From: Bacteroidales bacterium
Lineage (GTDB): Bacteria; Bacteroidota; Bacteroidia; Bacteroidales; UBA932
Reading direction: 5' to 3'
Length of the DNA stretch: 64,000 nucleotides
NCBI GenBank assembly: GCA_017618115.1
Contig: JAFZUX010000009.1
Span: forward strand, 248,001-312,000
The notes beneath the pieces were generated by a model. It was not told where the DNA came from. It saw nothing but the letters and a program-made list of their open reading frames with translations, and did no database searches. Shown here piece by piece: positions 10,142-18,666 of the stretch (the first letter of the stretch is position 1; each line of letters opens with the position of its first letter). A program made the translations under genes and the position numbers.

Positions 10142-11273
10142 GACAACAGATCTTAAAAGACAAGAAGATATTCTCCTTAACAAGGGGAATATCTCTTTTA
10201 TTTGTAACCAGTCCTCCTGGAACCCCAATATAAGAGAGTATCCGTTTGAGGAGTTCTCAAGAAGAGGCAACCTGGTTTCAGTTTTTGTTCCCAGCGGAGA
10301 CACTCTCAACCACCATCCCCTCTCAAGCAAGATTCCATTCAAGAGCATAAAGAGAGATATAAACGGATATGCCTTTAATATTGAGGATTTTGCAAAAACG
10401 GATGCAATAATTGTGGAGATGCAGGATGCAGGTTGCCGTTACTTTGGAGCACCCAACCTTACTGCCAACCTAATCACTTTTCTGCACAACGCAGATTCCA
10501 CCCTACCGCTCTACATTGTAGACCGTCCCAATCCTTCCGGCCGTCTGGTTGAAGGAACTCCGCTTACCGCTGGATACCGCTCAGGCTTTGGCGTTGAGAC
10601 GGTTCCGCACCGTTACGGCCTTACACTGGGAGAACTTGCCTACTACGTTTATCAGAGAATTGGAGCAAAGTTCCCGATCCATATAATCTCCGCAAAGTGT
10701 TCCCCTATCTCCAAACTTGTAATGCCTTGGTCTATCCCTTTGGCGGAAAACTACGGTAACTTCTTTACAAGTGCCTTCTACACAGGGCAGTATCTATGGA
10801 AGGCCACCAATATCAGCAATGCGGAGGGAACCATAAGACCGTATGAGATGTTCGGCGCTCCGTTCCTTCAGGATGTTGATTTTGAGAGCCATTCACTCTT
10901 TAAAGATGACGGTGTTTATGTTCGTTGGTGTTCCTTTATTCCTCACAGCGGTCTTCATAAAGAGAGGGTATGCTTTGGATATCAGCTACTTCTGACTCCA
11001 CAGAACCAGTACCACGAACTCTCTCACGCCCTAAGGCTCATAAGATGCGCCAATGATCTCTCCACCGCCTTCCAGTTCAACAAAACGGAAGAGGGACAGG
11101 ATTGCTCTATGGCTGAGATGCTTATAGGAGACAAGGAACTATTGGACTTTACCCAGGGCAAACTCTCCTGGGATGAGGTTAAAGAGCACATCAAACTGGA
11201 AGAACAGAAATGGATTAAGAAGGCAAAGAAGTTCCTCCTCTATGAAGAAGAACCCCTTTTCCGCATCAAATAG
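10128..11273 (+). CDS. DUF1343 (NamZ-like) family protein, divergent
   Basis: This 381-residue protein aligns by eye with DUF1343, the family of the exo-N-acetylmuramidase NamZ/YbbC: ICNQSSW near the start, VEMQDAGCRYFGAP, IVDRPNPSGRLVEGTPL, RYGLTLGELAYY and WKATNISNAEGTIRPYEMFGAP. The usual PEHG motif carrying the proposed catalytic Glu is absent; that position reads VPSGDTLNH. GRGT is replaced by AEGT. There is no signal peptide, unlike secreted NamZ proteins. A cytoplasmic, possibly altered activity on muramic acid derivatives is a guess. It overlaps glmM by 14 bases and ends the operon. Confidence 0.7.
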   Translation: MFSFRTTDLKRQEDILLNKGNISFICNQSSWNPNIREYPFEEFSRRGNLVSVFVPSGDTLNHHPLSSKIPFKSIKRDINGYAFNIEDFAKTDAIIVEMQDAGCRYFGAPNLTANLITFLHNADSTLPLYIVDRPNPSGRLVEGTPLTAGYRSGFGVETVPHRYGLTLGELAYYVYQRIGAKFPIHIISAKCSPISKLVMPWSIPLAENYGNFFTSAFYTGQYLWKATNISNAEGTIRPYEMFGAPFLQDVDFESHSLFKDDGVYVRWCSFIPHSGLHKERVCFGYQLLLTPQNQYHELSHALRLIRCANDLSTAFQFNKTEEGQDCSMAEMLIGDKELLDFTQGKLSWDEVKEHIKLEEQKWIKKAKKFLLYEEEPLFRIK

Positions 11274-11280
11274 CCATAAC

Positions 11281-11310
11281 AAAAAAGTGGAGACCCAAAG
11301 TCTCCACTTT
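11281..11310 (-). terminator. Terminator between DUF1343 and rpmE2
   Basis: An 11-base-pair perfect stem (11284-11294 with 11300-11310, five-base loop) has a run of six T residues on the minus strand, so it ends the L31 transcript. On the plus strand a weaker T-rich stretch follows, so it may also serve the convergent DUF1343 gene. Confidence 0.85.
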
Positions 11311-11333
11311 CTGTTTTCCTGTGCCTGGAAGAA

Positions 11334-11579
11334 TTATTTCTTCTTGTAACGGCTGTAGAACTTATCAACGCGGCCTGCTGTGTCTACAAGCTTCATCTTA
11401 CCTGTATAGAACGGGTGTGATGAAGAGGAGATCTCTACCTTTACCAAAGGGTAGGTCTGGCCGTCTATCTCGATTGTCTCTTTGGTAGCCTCACAACTTC
11501 TTGTGATAAATACCTCATCGTTAGACATATCCTTGAAAGCTACAAGTCGGTAGGTTTCGGGATGTAATGATTTCTTCAT
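11334..11579 (-). CDS. rpmE2: 50S ribosomal protein L31 type B
   Basis: This 81-residue protein has the L31 pattern HPxY near the N-terminus, [15 protein letters not shown] sequence (here [16 protein letters not shown]) and [11 protein letters not shown] at the end. It lacks the Cys-x-x-Cys zinc motifs, which marks it as the zinc-free type B form common in Bacteroidota. It stands alone on the minus strand between two plus-strand genes, with its own promoter and terminator. Confidence 0.95.
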   Translation of the reverse strand: MKKSLHPETYRLVAFKDMSNDEVFITRSCEATKETIEIDGQTYPLVKVEISSSSHPFYTGKMKLVDTAGRVDKFYSRYKKK

Positions 11580-11602
11580 TGCTTTATCTTTTAATTGGGG
11601 TG

Positions 11603-11632
11603 CAAATATACAACTTTTATCGGATAATCAAA
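11603..11632 (-). promoter_or_regulatory. Promoter of rpmE2
   Basis: On the minus strand TATATTTG (11610 down to 11603) matches the -7 consensus, and TTTG (11632 down to 11629) lies 18 bases upstream as a possible -33 box. The L31 start codon is 24 bases downstream. Confidence 0.65.
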
Positions 11633-11652
11633 ATTTTATGGCTAATTTTCAC

Positions 11653-11660
11653 TATATTTG
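11653..11660 (+). promoter_or_regulatory. -7 box ahead of the TIGR02757 gene
   Basis: TATATTTG fits TAnnTTTG and lies 8 bases before the ATG at 11669. The transcript would be leaderless or nearly so. It also supports choosing this ATG over the upstream in-frame start at 11567. Confidence 0.5.
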
Positions 11661-11668
11661 AAGGTTGT

Positions 11669-12415
11669 ATGAATACTGAGAGGGAAAATATAGCAGTCAT
11701 AAGAGAGTTGGCAGAGAGGTTCAACAACCGGTGCTATTTTGAGAATGATCCGGTGGTTTTTCCGCGCCACTTTTACTCTTTGATGCAGGAAGGAAAGGCA
11801 ACTCTTAAAGATGTAGAGATTGCAGCGGTTATTGCAGCCCATCTGGCCTGGGGAAGGAGAGATATGATTGTAAGGGATATAAGCCGCGCTATGGATGAGA
11901 TGGGTTGGAAGCCTTTGGAATATGTTATGAAGGGAAACTATCGGGATGAAGATAAATCTCTTCACAGGACAATAAAGTGGAGCGAGTTTGCAAAGATTTG
12001 CTTGAATCTGAAGAGGTTTTATGAGAGGGAGGAGAGTCTGGAGGTTCTGACGCCCAATGAGATGAGGGTTAAAATTTATGGACAGAAGAGCGATTTGAAC
12101 TGCGCAAACAAAAAGATACACATGTTAAGGCGCTGGATGGTAAGGGATGACGGAGTTGTAGATTTGGGAGTGTGGAAGAGAATAAAGCCCAGTGAGTTGA
12201 TTATTCCGCTGGATACCCATGTACATAGTTCTGCGGTTAGGATGGGAATTACGGAGAGAAAAAGTGCAGATATCAAGACCGCATTGGAGATTACTGAGTT
12301 TTTATTAAAGTGCTTTCCGTCAGACCCGTGCAAAGGAGATTTTGCGCTGTTCGCCTACTCAGTAAGGATGAGGGAAGAGGCGGAAGAGAAAAATAAAAAG
12401 AAAAATTGCAAATAG
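11669..12415 (+). CDS. TIGR02757 family protein (DUF2400)
   Basis: This 248-residue soluble protein belongs to a conserved Bacteroidota/Firmicutes family of unknown role. Visible hallmarks are RFNNRCYFENDPVVFPRHF near the N-terminus, AAVIAAHLAWGRRDMI, LRRWMVRDDGVVDLG, and the C-terminal IPLDTHVH followed by FPSDPCKGDFALF. The sequence is helical and resembles helix-hairpin-helix DNA glycosylases in outline, which is only an impression. The upstream 34 codons are hydrophobic, contain the promoter and were left out. The M14 peptidase gene begins 2 bases after the stop. Confidence 0.82.
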   Translation: MNTERENIAVIRELAERFNNRCYFENDPVVFPRHFYSLMQEGKATLKDVEIAAVIAAHLAWGRRDMIVRDISRAMDEMGWKPLEYVMKGNYRDEDKSLHRTIKWSEFAKICLNLKRFYEREESLEVLTPNEMRVKIYGQKSDLNCANKKIHMLRRWMVRDDGVVDLGVWKRIKPSELIIPLDTHVHSSAVRMGITERKSADIKTALEITEFLLKCFPSDPCKGDFALFAYSVRMREEAEEKNKKKNCK

Positions 12416-12417
12416 AT

Positions 12418-13977
12418 ATGAAGAGAACCATTGCGATTATTGTTGCATCATTTTGGGTTGTGGTTGCCTATGCCCAGGGAGTTGACACGCTCCGTTTTTC
12501 CAACGAATTTCAGTGCGGAAGAATTGGAGATGTGCAGTTGATAAGTGCAGATTCCGCTCTTATTGCGGGAGTGAGAAAGGTGCCTCATCTGACCTACGAG
12601 GTTACAAGCGCCAAAGATCCGCTCAACCCGGTGGATACATTGCTTGCTCCAAGCAGCAGATGGTTCTACTTTATGATGACGGGCACTAAAGATAAAGTGG
12701 TAACTATCAACCTTATAGATACAGACCCTATTGCTCCGGTATACAGTTATGACAACAAAAACTGGATGCGTTACGATACCACTGAGGTTCTTGCACCATT
12801 CTCTGTAACAAAGTTTTACGAGAGAGATACCGTATTTATGGCCTACTATATTCCTTACACCAATGACCATTTGGAGGAGATGTTGCAACAGTGGCAGTAC
12901 ACCGGCGGAGTGAGCGTTTTTTCAATAGGAAAGAGCTATCAGGGTAGAGATATGAAGATGATGGTGGTTTCCTCTCCGTATGGCTCAATTAAGGGCAAAA
13001 AGAGGGTTTATATACACGGAAGAGTACATCCAAGTGAAACACCTTGCTCCTGGTGCCTGGAGGGGTTAATTGAGGCTCTTTTGGCCCCTACTCCGTATGC
13101 AAGGGCACTGAGGGAGAATGCCGTATTCTACATACTTCCGTTCAACAATCCGGACGGAGTTGCACTGGGTCACTCCAGATGTGACGCCATTGGTGTGAAT
13201 ATGGAAATTAACTACGGGCAGCCGGATTCCCTCACAAGACCTGAGGTTAAGAACATTAAGAAGTTCATTGAGACCACCACCTACGGAGAGAACTATCTGG
13301 ATCTTATGCTCAACTTCCACTCCCAGATATTCCCAGCAAACACCTACTGGGTTCATTCAGAGGAGACTACATCTACTAAGTTCTTCCTTAAAGAGATACT
13401 CCTGACCTCACTTACCACATCAGAGAATCCTAATTTCTCAAACAGATATATGAGTTTCTCCAAGATGGCGCCGAGGTATATTGAGGGTTGGTTCTGGGAT
13501 AACGCAGGAGAGCATACTCTTGCAATTACTCACGAGACTTCCTACAGCTACTACAACAATGACCCTAAGGGTGAGTGGGTTACAATAGAGAACCTAAAGA
13601 AGTTGGGAGAGCGGACGCTCTGGGCAATTTCTGATTTTCTGGAGATAGAGAACCCGGGGAGAATAATCGTTCACCCGTTCAAAGCAACTGACTGCGAGAA
13701 GATTGGAGACAACGAGGAGTTAATTATCTTTGGAAAGCACTGCTATTTAGCACAAAAGAGCGGCGCTATTGTTACCTACAGATACAAGGATCTTCCTGCG
13801 GGTGAGTATGACGTTATGGTATGGAAAGTGGGACGCAAATCTGACGCTAAAACGGACGGAGTAAACTGCTGGGAAAAACTCTATGACCATACCCAGAATG
13901 AGAAGGGACTCTTCAACCTCAAGATACAACTCTCTGAGGGAGAGATAGCAGATGCGGTAATGCTTAGAAAGAAATGA
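12418..13977 (+). CDS. M14 family zinc carboxypeptidase-like protein, secreted
   Basis: The 519-residue product starts with a signal peptide (MKRTIAIIVASFWVVVAYAQ). An N-terminal beta domain is followed by an M14 peptidase domain like that of cytosolic carboxypeptidases: HGRVHPSETPCSW supplies the zinc His and Glu, NNPDGVALGHSR is the substrate-binding region, and NFHSQ gives the third zinc ligand. The catalytic Glu probably lies in ITHETSYSY. It should trim C-terminal residues from peptides in the periplasm. The ATG at 12418 was chosen over an upstream TTG. Its stop overlaps the nhaC start by 4 bases. Confidence 0.85.
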   Translation: MKRTIAIIVASFWVVVAYAQGVDTLRFSNEFQCGRIGDVQLISADSALIAGVRKVPHLTYEVTSAKDPLNPVDTLLAPSSRWFYFMMTGTKDKVVTINLIDTDPIAPVYSYDNKNWMRYDTTEVLAPFSVTKFYERDTVFMAYYIPYTNDHLEEMLQQWQYTGGVSVFSIGKSYQGRDMKMMVVSSPYGSIKGKKRVYIHGRVHPSETPCSWCLEGLIEALLAPTPYARALRENAVFYILPFNNPDGVALGHSRCDAIGVNMEINYGQPDSLTRPEVKNIKKFIETTTYGENYLDLMLNFHSQIFPANTYWVHSEETTSTKFFLKEILLTSLTTSENPNFSNRYMSFSKMAPRYIEGWFWDNAGEHTLAITHETSYSYYNNDPKGEWVTIENLKKLGERTLWAISDFLEIENPGRIIVHPFKATDCEKIGDNEELIIFGKHCYLAQKSGAIVTYRYKDLPAGEYDVMVWKVGRKSDAKTDGVNCWEKLYDHTQNEKGLFNLKIQLSEGEIADAVMLRKK

Positions 13978-15410
13978 AAAAGCCATCGTTAATATTATCC
14001 TTATTGCCTGTATTGCTGCTTATTGCAGTAATCATACTCGGTTCCTTTCTCTTTAACGGAGACATGACGGAGGGGCCGGCACAGGTAGCTCTCATTCTGG
14101 CGGCAACGGTAGGTTCCCTTATTGCCATCTACGCTCTAAAGGTACCGTGGGAGAACATAGAACACTCTATGGTTCACGCACTTAAGAATACCGGAGGAGC
14201 CATATTCATCTTGCTTATGATTGGAGCGCTTACCGCCTCCTGGGTTCAGAGCGGAGTAGTACCAACCCTAATCTACTACGGACTTAAGTTGATACGGCCA
14301 TCTATGTTCCTGATTACCATATTCATATTCACCGCTCTGATTTCCTTGATGATTGGAAGTTCCTGGACAACAATAGGAACCATAGGAGTAGCAATGCTGA
14401 GTGCGGGAAGCATACTGGGACTCCATCCGGGGTGGCTTGCAGGAGCCATAATATCAGGCGCTTACTTTGGAGATAAAGTATCCCCTCTTTCAGACACCAC
14501 CAACCTTGCGGCAACAATCTCCGGAGTAAAACTCTACGACCATGTAAAATATATGCTGATCACCAACGTTCCAGCGGTGATTGTTACGGGTATAATATTC
14601 GCATTCGTAGGAAGTTACGCCGCCACAGACACCCCACTGAACGTTGAAGAGCAAATATCACAGATCTCCTCCACTTACAACGTATCCGGCTGGCTGCTGC
14701 TGATTCCTGCAGTTACTATCTTCCTGATGGTTAAGAAGGTATCCCCAGTGCTTACCCTCTTTATCTCCGCAGTTGTGGCATCCATAGCAGCAGTAATATT
14801 CCAGCCTCAGATTATTGCGCAGATAAGCCCTTACGGAGATTTAACCTGGAGGACATTCTTCTACGCCCCTATTAAGCTGATGAGCAACCACATAGATATT
14901 GCAACTCCTAACGCAATGCTTACCCGTCTGGCCTCAACCAACGGTATTGCGGGAATGTTGAACACCATCTGGCTCATCATCTGCGTAACCCTCTTCAGCG
15001 GAATGCTTGAGGCGGGAGGATTCATTGCAGTCATCACATCCAGAATTGCAAAACTTATACGCAACACAGTCTCTCTGGTTACCACCACAATGGCAACCTC
15101 GGTATTCTGCAATGTTGCTCTGGGTGAGCAATATATGGCAATCCTGGTTCCCGGAAACATGCTCAAGGATCTATACAAGGAGAAGGGATATGAAGGAAGG
15201 CTGCTAAGCCGCTCGTTGGAGGATTCGGCAACGGTGACCTCTGTACTTATACCGTGGAATACCTGCGGAGCAATGCAGGCCGGAGTGCTTGGAATACCAA
15301 CACTTGTGTATGCCCCCTACTGCCTCTTTAACTTTATTTCCCCATTATTCTCTATAATTATAGCGGCAGTCGGGTACAAGATTTGGAGGTTCGGAAAACG
15401 AATAAGATAA
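13974..15410 (+). CDS. nhaC: Na+/H+ antiporter NhaC family
   Basis: This 478-residue membrane protein has about 12 hydrophobic segments. Family features seen are IGSSWTTIGTIGVAML, GAYFGDKVSPLSDTTNLAA and WNTCGAMQAGVLG. NhaC-type exchangers swap cytoplasmic Na+ for external protons, and some paralogues exchange malate/lactate or amino acids, so substrate is inferred. It overlaps the M14 peptidase gene by 4 bases, and the FKBP gene follows after 31 bases. Confidence 0.9.
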   Translation: MKKPSLILSLLPVLLLIAVIILGSFLFNGDMTEGPAQVALILAATVGSLIAIYALKVPWENIEHSMVHALKNTGGAIFILLMIGALTASWVQSGVVPTLIYYGLKLIRPSMFLITIFIFTALISLMIGSSWTTIGTIGVAMLSAGSILGLHPGWLAGAIISGAYFGDKVSPLSDTTNLAATISGVKLYDHVKYMLITNVPAVIVTGIIFAFVGSYAATDTPLNVEEQISQISSTYNVSGWLLLIPAVTIFLMVKKVSPVLTLFISAVVASIAAVIFQPQIIAQISPYGDLTWRTFFYAPIKLMSNHIDIATPNAMLTRLASTNGIAGMLNTIWLIICVTLFSGMLEAGGFIAVITSRIAKLIRNTVSLVTTTMATSVFCNVALGEQYMAILVPGNMLKDLYKEKGYEGRLLSRSLEDSATVTSVLIPWNTCGAMQAGVLGIPTLVYAPYCLFNFISPLFSIIIAAVGYKIWRFGKRIR

Positions 15411-15441
15411 ATAATTATAAATAAAAGATAGACAGAATTTT

Positions 15442-15984
15442 ATGAAAATTGCAAAAGACATGGTTGTCAGCCTCAGTTACACGCTGACAGTTAAAGGAAA
15501 TGAGATTGAGAAGGTTGGAGCTGCAGAGCCTCTGACATTTATTTTTGGCAGCGGTATGCTTCTTCCAAAGTTTGAGGAGAATGTATTGGGAAAGAGCGAG
15601 GGAGATCCGTTTGAGTTCTCACTTGAAGCACACGAGGCATACGGAGAGATGAATCCGCAAATGGTTGTAGAACTGCCTCTTAAGATGTTTGAGATGGACG
15701 GCAAGGTAGATTATGAAGTCATTAAAGTTGGCAACATTCTCCCTATGCAGGACAGAGAGGGCCACAGAATGAACGGTATAGTTAAGGACGTTAAAGCTTT
15801 GGAGGGAAAGGTAACTATGGACTTCAACCATCCGCTTGCAGGTGAGAAACTCCACTTTGCCGGTAAGGTTGAGAAGGTAAGAGAGGCTACTGAGAAAGAG
15901 CTCAAAGAGGGACTCTACGGAGAGAAAATTCCTCACGAATGCTCAGACGAGGGATGCAGCCACTGCAGCGGCCACTGCCATTAA
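15442..15984 (+). CDS. slyD: FKBP-type peptidyl-prolyl isomerase, SlyD-like
   Basis: The 180-residue cytoplasmic protein has the split FKBP domain with an inserted IF chaperone domain: VSLSYTLTVKG, FIFGSGMLLPKFEENVLG, EAYGE and then VKDVKALEGKVTMDFNHPLAGE. The tail is rich in Cys and His (HECSDEGCSHCSGHCH), like the Ni2+/Zn2+-binding tail of SlyD. Proline isomerisation and metal handling are the expected roles. It is last in the M14-nhaC-slyD plus-strand group and converges on the FAD-protein gene 11 bases away. Confidence 0.92.
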   Translation: MKIAKDMVVSLSYTLTVKGNEIEKVGAAEPLTFIFGSGMLLPKFEENVLGKSEGDPFEFSLEAHEAYGEMNPQMVVELPLKMFEMDGKVDYEVIKVGNILPMQDREGHRMNGIVKDVKALEGKVTMDFNHPLAGEKLHFAGKVEKVREATEKELKEGLYGEKIPHECSDEGCSHCSGHCH

Positions 15985-15995
15985 AAGGCGGTAAA

Positions 15996-17540
15996 TCAGA
16001 CCCTTCTGGCAACGTTGATGCCGTCCAATGCGGAGGAGACAATTCCTCCGGAATAGCCGGCACCCTCACCGCAAGGGTAAAGATTTGAAAGTGAAACGTG
16101 CTGAAGAGTCTCCGGATCTCTAGGAATCCTAACCGGAGAAGAGGTTCTGGACTCAACGGCAAGAAGCAGAGATTGAGAGGTGTAATAGCCTCTCATCTTT
16201 TTATCAAAGAGAGGGAACGCCTTGCGCAGTCTGGAGTAAACGCCCTCAGGCAGAATCTCACTCAGTTTGGCGGAATAAGCTCCAGGTTTATAGGATGTTG
16301 CAGGAAGGTCATTAGAGAGTTTGTCTTTGCAGAAATCTACCATTCTCTGTGCGGGAGCCTTAAGGGTTCCGCCGTTATGAGAGAAAATCTTTTTCTCCAC
16401 ACTCTCCTGGAACTTAAGTACTTTCAGAGGTCCCCACTCGTCAAAACCCTCCACGTCTTCCGGCTCAATAGAGGTAACGATTCCCGCATTGGCCCACGGA
16501 GAGTTTCTCATAGAGTTGCTCATACCGTTCAAAAGAACCTCTCCCGGTGCAGTGCTTGAAGGGAGAAGAAGACCGCCCGGACACATGCAGAAAGAGAAGA
16601 CTCCACGGCCATCTACCTGACTTACAAGAGAATACTCGGCAGCAGGCAGTGACTTAATATACTTACCGTGATACTGGATATCGTTAATCAGTTGCTGCGG
16701 ATGTTCCGCCCTTACACCCAATGCAAACCCCTTAGCCTCTATCTCCCAGCCCTTTTCATAGAAGAGAGAGTAGATATCTTTTGCGGAGTGGCCGGTAGCA
16801 AGAATGACAGATTTGGCGGTGAACTCTTTTTCCTGTGCAATAACCCTCCATCTTTTGGAGAACTTGCTTTCCCCATCGGGAATCAAATCAGTAACCCTTG
16901 TATTGAAGTGAAAAGAGCCGCCGTGAGCTACAATGCACTTTCTTATCTGCTCTATAATCTGGGGCAGTTTGTTACTCCCGATGTGAGGATGGGCATCTAT
17001 CAAAATGGAAGGGTCCGCCCCAAACATCACAAGTTGGTGGAGAACCTCTCTAATATCTCCCTTCTTTGTAGAGCGGGTATAGAGTTTACCGTCTGAAAAA
17101 CAGCCGGCTCCACCCTCTCCGAAGCAGTAGTTGGAATCCGGGTTAACCACCTGTTGCAGAGAGAGTAAGGCGGTATCTCTCTTTCTTGCGTGAACATCCT
17201 TTCCCCTCTCCAGAATTACCGGACATTTGCCCCTCTGCAAAAGGGTAAGTGCGGCAAAAAGACCCGCAGGTCCGGCACCTATGATAATCACATCCTCACC
17301 CTTATCACACATCTGATAAGGCGGAATGGAATATGGAACAAAAGGCCTGTCACCTTTCAGGTAAACTTCTACTTTAAATTTGAAAGAGATCTTACCTCCC
17401 CTTGCATCTATGGAGCGCCTAAGAGGCTCTATATGAGCAATTTTCTCTTTGGAGACACCGCACAGTCTGGCACATTTTGCAACAATTGCATCCTTATCCT
17501 GTCTCTCCGATGGGAGAAATGAAATCTCTATATCTCTCAT
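15996..17540 (-). CDS. FAD-dependent oxidoreductase-like protein (COG2509 type)
   Basis: This 514-residue protein begins with a small alpha-beta domain of about 80 residues and then a dinucleotide-binding fold: VIIIGAGPAGLFAALTLL binds the FAD ADP moiety, FGEGGAGCFSDGKLYTR is the hallmark of the family, and VILATGHSAKDIY and PCGEGAGYSGGIVSSALDG complete the FAD site. The family is widespread and the substrate is unknown. Its 5' end is 6 bases from the tsaD stop, so the two are co-transcribed from the tsaD promoter. Confidence 0.85.
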   Translation of the reverse strand: MRDIEISFLPSERQDKDAIVAKCARLCGVSKEKIAHIEPLRRSIDARGGKISFKFKVEVYLKGDRPFVPYSIPPYQMCDKGEDVIIIGAGPAGLFAALTLLQRGKCPVILERGKDVHARKRDTALLSLQQVVNPDSNYCFGEGGAGCFSDGKLYTRSTKKGDIREVLHQLVMFGADPSILIDAHPHIGSNKLPQIIEQIRKCIVAHGGSFHFNTRVTDLIPDGESKFSKRWRVIAQEKEFTAKSVILATGHSAKDIYSLFYEKGWEIEAKGFALGVRAEHPQQLINDIQYHGKYIKSLPAAEYSLVSQVDGRGVFSFCMCPGGLLLPSSTAPGEVLLNGMSNSMRNSPWANAGIVTSIEPEDVEGFDEWGPLKVLKFQESVEKKIFSHNGGTLKAPAQRMVDFCKDKLSNDLPATSYKPGAYSAKLSEILPEGVYSRLRKAFPLFDKKMRGYYTSQSLLLAVESRTSSPVRIPRDPETLQHVSLSNLYPCGEGAGYSGGIVSSALDGINVARRV

Positions 17541-17546
17541 AACGAG

Positions 17547-18584
17547 TTACTTTTGTGAAGGGTTCATTGCGGAGGCTCTTGGAACGGAAGGGCGCTCGAG
17601 TGAGCAGAATTCTCCTCTGCGATATTTGTAAAGACCGGATATTGCTATCATTGCAGCATTATCCGTAGTGAACTTGAACTCCGGAATAAAGGTCTGCCAT
17701 CCCCTCTTTTTACCCTCCTGCTCCACTCTCTCCCTCAATCCGGAATTGGCTGATACTCCTCCCCCGATGGATACCTGTTTGATTCCTGTCTGCTTTACAG
17801 CCAGAATAAGTTTCTTCATAAGTATATCTATCAGAGCCTTTTGGAAGCTTGCACATATATCAGCCTTATTCTCCTCTATGAAGTTTGGATTCTCTTTGAG
17901 ACGGTCTCTCAAGAAATAAAGAAGAGATGTCTTTATGCCGCTGAAACTGTAATCCAGCCCCCCTACGTTAGGAAGGTTGAACTTGAACTTGAGCGGATCT
18001 CCCTCTTTTGCAAGTTTATCCACGATAGGACCTCCCGGGTAGCCCAACCCCATCATCTTTGAACACTTGTCAAAAGCCTCACCCACAGCATCATCTATGG
18101 TCTGCCCCAAAATCTCAAACTCAAAATGACCGTCCACTCTAACAATCTGAGTGTGACCTCCGGAGACAAGAAGCGTTAAGAACGGAAATGTAGGAGAGGG
18201 AGTCTCCTTGCCCACCTGCTTTACCAGACAGGAGAGTATGTGCCCCTGCAAGTGGTTGACATCCACCAGTTTCTTTCCGGATGAAATTGCCAGTCCCTTG
18301 GCAAAGGAGGTTCCTACCAGAAGAGAGCCCAAAAGCCCCGGCCCTCTGGTAAAGGCAATTGCATCCACCTCGTCCATTGTAACGTTTGCCCCCTTAAGTG
18401 CCTGGTCTACAACGGGTACTATATTCATAAGATGAGCTCTGGAAGCAAGTTCCGGAACTACACCTCCCCAAACCTGATGCACTTTCTGACTGGCAATAAC
18501 GCTGGAGAGCAGATATTCGTCTCTGAGAACGGCAGCGGATGTGTCGTCACAGGAAGATTCTATGCCAAGAATAATGTCACTCAT
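17547..18584 (-). CDS. tsaD: tRNA N6-adenosine threonylcarbamoyltransferase TsaD
   Basis: This 345-residue enzyme transfers the threonylcarbamoyl group to A37 of ANN-reading tRNAs. It shows GIESSCDDTSAA at the start, the metal-binding H-x-x-x-H (HLQGH), LVSGGHTQIV, GEAFDKCSKMMGLGYPGGP and SIGGGVSANSGLR. Length is normal. The window also encodes MtaB, which adds the methylthio group to the product of TsaD. It has its own -7 box and is divergent from tamB. Confidence 0.97.
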   Translation of the reverse strand: MSDIILGIESSCDDTSAAVLRDEYLLSSVIASQKVHQVWGGVVPELASRAHLMNIVPVVDQALKGANVTMDEVDAIAFTRGPGLLGSLLVGTSFAKGLAISSGKKLVDVNHLQGHILSCLVKQVGKETPSPTFPFLTLLVSGGHTQIVRVDGHFEFEILGQTIDDAVGEAFDKCSKMMGLGYPGGPIVDKLAKEGDPLKFKFNLPNVGGLDYSFSGIKTSLLYFLRDRLKENPNFIEENKADICASFQKALIDILMKKLILAVKQTGIKQVSIGGGVSANSGLRERVEQEGKKRGWQTFIPEFKFTTDNAAMIAISGLYKYRRGEFCSLERPSVPRASAMNPSQK

Positions 18585-18609
18585 TTCATCTGATTGCTTA
18601 ACAGCGGTG

Positions 18610-18617
18610 CAAATCTA
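18610..18617 (-). promoter_or_regulatory. -7 box of tsaD
   Basis: TAGATTTG read on the minus strand (18617 down to 18610) fits TAnnTTTG and lies 25 bases before the tsaD start codon. Confidence 0.6.
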
Positions 18618-18629
18618 ATCAGTTTTATG

Positions 18630-18637
18630 TAAATTTG
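18630..18637 (+). promoter_or_regulatory. -7 box of tamB
   Basis: TAAATTTG fits the -7 consensus, 29 bases before the tamB ATG at 18667. It is only 12 bases from the tsaD -7 box on the other strand, so the two divergent promoters overlap. Confidence 0.6.
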
Positions 18638-18666
18638 TGTCTTTAAGAGAATTTTGTTTGCCTTTG

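Noticed and set aside
11567..11668. A hydrophobic N-terminal helix on the TIGR02757 protein
   Set aside because: It is created by translating the intergenic promoter region; the family has no membrane anchor and a -7 box lies within this stretch.
18637..18666. A ten-codon longer start (GTG) for tamB
   Set aside because: That codon overlaps the -7 promoter box; the ATG at 18667 gives a proper membrane-anchor start.
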